Below are positions 61,699 through 64,000 of a DNA stretch of 64,000 bases, one piece after another (within the stretch, counting starts at the first letter, position 1; each line of letters starts with the position of its first letter). The stretch is from assembly GCF_024266705.1 (NCBI RefSeq), contig NZ_CP100757.1:496001-560000 (forward strand), written 5' to 3'. The notes below the pieces were generated by a model, which saw nothing but the letters and a program-made list of their open reading frames with translations, did not search any database and had not been told where the DNA came from. The stretch is from Natrinema gelatinilyticum. Lineage in GTDB: Archaea; Halobacteriota; Halobacteria; Halobacteriales; Natrialbaceae. The position numbers and the translations under genes were made by a program.

Positions 61699-63135
61699 TT
61701 ATGTTCCAGATAGTACACCCCCCGCGGTGACGTAGTAATAGAGGACGAACGCCACGGCCAGCGCCCACTGTCCTGGACGGACATCGTCGAATTCACCCAT
61801 CGCCGCTTTGACTACCGGATAGCTGATGATCCCTGCCGCCAGCCCGTCAGCAATGGAGGCCGTAAGCGGCATGACGGTGATAGTGAGACCGCTCGAGATG
61901 AGCCAGGCTGGATTGTCCCAGTTGATGTCGGTCACCCCTCCCAGCATGATGAGTCCAACGACGACCAGCGCGAGATACGACGCGTACTGAGGGACCGCGG
62001 TGATCAGCGGAACGGCCAGAAGCGCCAGCAGGAAGCAAATCCCGACCGTGAGCGCCGTCATCCCGGTCCGACCGCCTTCCTCAACCCCGGCAGAGCTCTC
62101 GACGAAGGTCGTGACGGTCGACGTCCCGAGTATCGAACCGGCCGTGGTACCGACCGCGTCGGCCATGAGCGGTTTATCCATCTCGGGGAGGTCACCGTCC
62201 TCGTCGAGGAATCCGCCGAACTGCGAGACGCCGATCAGCGTGCCCGCGGTATCGAAGAAGTCGACGAAGAAGAACGTGAACACGACCAGAAGGAACGTCG
62301 CCGGCTCGATCTGGCTGAAGCCGTCGACGAACGCGCCGAAGAGCGGCGTGATATCGTACTGCGCCGAGGATAGTTCCGCGGGCGTGAGTACCCCTCGGTC
62401 GACGACGCCGCCGAGCGTGAGTCCCCAGCCGGCGAGCGCGGTCGAGATGATCCCCAGGATAATCGCACCAGTGATCCCCTTCGCGTAGAGAATGAGCGTT
62501 ACCCCGAGCCCCACAAGCGAGAGGAGCGCGACCGGGTTGGTCGCGACGTCGTTCAACTGGACCAGCGTCGCATCAGCCGCGACGATCACGTTCATTTCGA
62601 TGAGACCGAGCAACAAGAGGAACAGTCCGATACCGGCGCCGACGGCGAACTTGACCGGTTCGGGGAACAGTTCGATGATATACCGTCTCGCGCCGACGAG
62701 CGTCAACAGGATGAAGATGACACCCTCGACGAAGACGGCCGCGAGAGCCGTTTGCCACGGGACGCCGAGCCCGATGACGACGGTAAACGCGAAGTAGGCG
62801 TTCAACCCCATCCCCGGCGCCAAACCGAACGGACGATTCGCGTACAGGGCCATGACGAGAATGCCGATCACTGACGACAGGATCGTCGCGATGGCGATCA
62901 TCTGGAACACCGCCTGCGTGCCGTAGCCCTCTATCTGGATCGCCTGGGAGAGAATCGCGGGATTGACGACGATGATGTACGACATCGTGAGGAACGTCGT
63001 TATTCCTGCGATCACCTCCGTCTTCAAGTCGGTGCCGTGTTCTTCGAATCCGAAATACCCCGACAGCCACGACCTCGTTCGTTCGAACCCAAAGCGCCTC
63101 CTCAAGCCTGATTTCGTGCCAGTGGGATCTGACAT
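61699..63135 (-). CDS. AzgA-like adenine/guanine/hypoxanthine permease
   Basis: This 478-residue membrane protein has the AzgA start GITTFLTMSYIIVVNPAIL near residue 48, followed by PFGLAPGMGLNAYFAFTVVI and PLMADAVGTTAGSILGTSTV near 325. AzgA-type carriers import adenine, guanine and hypoxanthine with protons or sodium. The ATG at 63135 is preferred to the one three codons upstream. It is transcribed in the same direction as the NCS2 and ade genes and probably provides adenine to Ade. Confidence 0.92.
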   Translation of the reverse strand: MSDPTGTKSGLRRRFGFERTRSWLSGYFGFEEHGTDLKTEVIAGITTFLTMSYIIVVNPAILSQAIQIEGYGTQAVFQMIAIATILSSVIGILVMALYANRPFGLAPGMGLNAYFAFTVVIGLGVPWQTALAAVFVEGVIFILLTLVGARRYIIELFPEPVKFAVGAGIGLFLLLLGLIEMNVIVAADATLVQLNDVATNPVALLSLVGLGVTLILYAKGITGAIILGIISTALAGWGLTLGGVVDRGVLTPAELSSAQYDITPLFGAFVDGFSQIEPATFLLVVFTFFFVDFFDTAGTLIGVSQFGGFLDEDGDLPEMDKPLMADAVGTTAGSILGTSTVTTFVESSAGVEEGGRTGMTALTVGICFLLALLAVPLITAVPQYASYLALVVVGLIMLGGVTDINWDNPAWLISSGLTITVMPLTASIADGLAAGIISYPVVKAAMGEFDDVRPGQWALAVAFVLYYYVTAGGVLSGT

Positions 63136-63391
63136 ATGTTCCATGTTAAACTATATCAATAAAAAGGTTTCCTGGGTGAGGTGTCGAGCACACTGGTTTG
63201 CAACGGACCGACCGAAGTATGGCAAATCCCGACTCTCGGTGGCACACCAGGACAGCCGCTCGTTCGACGTCACGTTGGTATCGTTCGTACCGGAGATATC
63301 GAATCTAACGCAAACGGCGAACGTAACGGACGAATCCACCGATCTCACCGATTTCGAGGAATTGCGACGCGGGACAGAGTTCGTGACGGTG

Positions 63392-63660
63392 AGGCGATCG
63401 GCCGACTGCTCGAGCCCGCTGCCGATATCGTGATCGCGCCGGGACTCGGCAGGGGAATACATGCGCTCGTGAGACGTCACCCCGATTTCACCGCCGAGTA
63501 TCACGGGTCGTCGTCTCTCGATCACCGCGCACCGCGAAATCGCACGGTTCGTCGGCGCGTCCACGGCCACGATCGATTCGTTCAGTCTCGAAGTCGACGT
63601 CGACGAGCCTGCGGACCTCGTCGAAGTGCTGTTCCACGGATCGGGACGGGCTGCGGCGTG
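63392..63660 (+). pseudogene. cofC (2-phospho-L-lactate guanylyltransferase) remnant
   Basis: One frame gives GEAIGRLLEPAADIVIAPGL, then [20 protein letters not shown] and SSSLDHR. A frame change near 63527 continues [20 protein letters not shown], then [20 protein letters not shown]. Together these make the C-terminal half of CofC, which helps build coenzyme F420. The N-terminal half is not found upstream (63136-63391), and the frames do not join, so the gene is dead here. A working copy should be elsewhere because haloarchaea use F420. Confidence 0.72.
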
Positions 63661-63789
63661 ACTTTGCGATACTGGCTTTCGGCTCGATCCACGGACCGGA
63701 TGCGTCACCGTCGATCGAGTATCGGACGAGATACCGATGTAAACCCGCGCTGGGTAACGTTTAAGCGTTCGTACCTGTATGCACGCTGT

Positions 63790-64000
63790 ATGAAGCGCAT
63801 TCTCAGTTCTGACGAAGCGCCGGCTGCAGTCGGTGCGTACAGTCAGGCGACGACCAACGGCGATATCACGTTCACTGCCGGTCAAATTCCGATGACGCCG
63901 GCTGGCGAGTTGCTCGACGAGGAGCCGATCGCCGTCCAGACGGAGCAATCGCTGACCAACGTCGAGGCGGTGCTGGCCGAAGCGGGCCTCGAGATGAGCG
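63790..64000 (+). CDS. ridA: RidA-family enamine/imine deaminase (partial)
   Basis: The first 70 residues read MKRILSSDEAPAAVGAYSQA, then DITFTAGQIPMTPAGEL, the RidA/YjgF start with GAYSQA and AGQIPM. The gene runs off the window end. RidA hydrolyses reactive enamines and imines; relatives also occur in purine and pyrimidine catabolic loci. A TTTAAGC string about 30 bases upstream may be its TATA element. Confidence 0.9.
   Translation, partial: MKRILSSDEAPAAVGAYSQATTNGDITFTAGQIPMTPAGELLDEEPIAVQTEQSLTNVEAVLAEAGLEMS

Overview
The window is from a haloarchaeon (class Halobacteria). The proteins are strongly acidic (Asp/Glu-rich) and the coding DNA is GC-rich. Many genes have TATA-like boxes roughly 25-35 bases before start codons with little or no leader. 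Several families seen here are typical of the class: RdfA, the archaea-specific SMC-related protein, ISH3 transposase, DUF3006 and amphi-Trp proteins. The genus cannot be fixed from this sequence. No rRNA, tRNA or CRISPR array was seen.

Layout. (1) 1-7.2 kb: a truncated IclR regulator, a decayed IS630 transposase, an M20 peptidase, an intact TnpB element (type A) and an Acg-like flavoprotein. (2) 7.8-10.6 kb: rdfA followed by an SMC-like coiled-coil ATPase. (3) 10.8-25.5 kb: the most striking block, a sulfur-oxidation-like locus. It holds an IclR regulator, a cytoplasmic SoxB-like thiosulfohydrolase, a UspA protein, a rhodanese/metallo-beta-lactamase protein, a TauE/SafE exporter, a ferredoxin-NrfD fusion with a Cys/Gly-rich linker, a DMSO-reductase-family molybdoenzyme without a Tat signal (SoeA/PsrA-like), Mrp, MobA, a small unknown protein and a PiT-type anion transporter. 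No SoxXYZ/CD is present. (4) 25.8-39.2 kb: regulators, an alpha/beta hydrolase, an MBL lipoprotein with DUF3006, and a region with four related ~108-base repeats in alternating orientation. These bracket a membrane-anchored sulfite-oxidase-family molybdoenzyme and a GNAT gene, with an IS630 element at the junction. Hsp20 and VOC genes follow. (5) 39.6-52.2 kb: an insertion-sequence graveyard. A SulP permease is split by an IS630 copy, an iron-dependent alcohol dehydrogenase is broken around a second TnpB element (type B), and ISH3, IS110 and many solo TnpB-element ends are present; ZIP and DUF457 genes survive. (6) 52.3-64 kb: purine and selenium/molybdenum metabolism. Genes are hpt, yqeC, a TusA-like protein, selD, an XdhC-YqeB fusion, DsrE/F/H (TusD/C/B)-like proteins, adenine deaminase, two NCS2-type permeases, a cofC remnant and the start of ridA.

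How the genes may work together (inference). In block 3 reduced sulfur would be taken to sulfite by the SoxB-like and rhodanese/MBL proteins, sulfite oxidised at the cytoplasmic membrane face by the molybdoenzyme, or exported by TauE; Mrp and MobA would supply Fe-S and Mo cofactor. In block 6 selenophosphate from SelD would be used with YqeB, YqeC and XdhC, possibly with Tus/Dsr-like carriers, to mature a selenium-dependent molybdenum hydroxylase of purines. That enzyme is not in the window. Purine uptake, adenine deamination and salvage by Hpt flank it.
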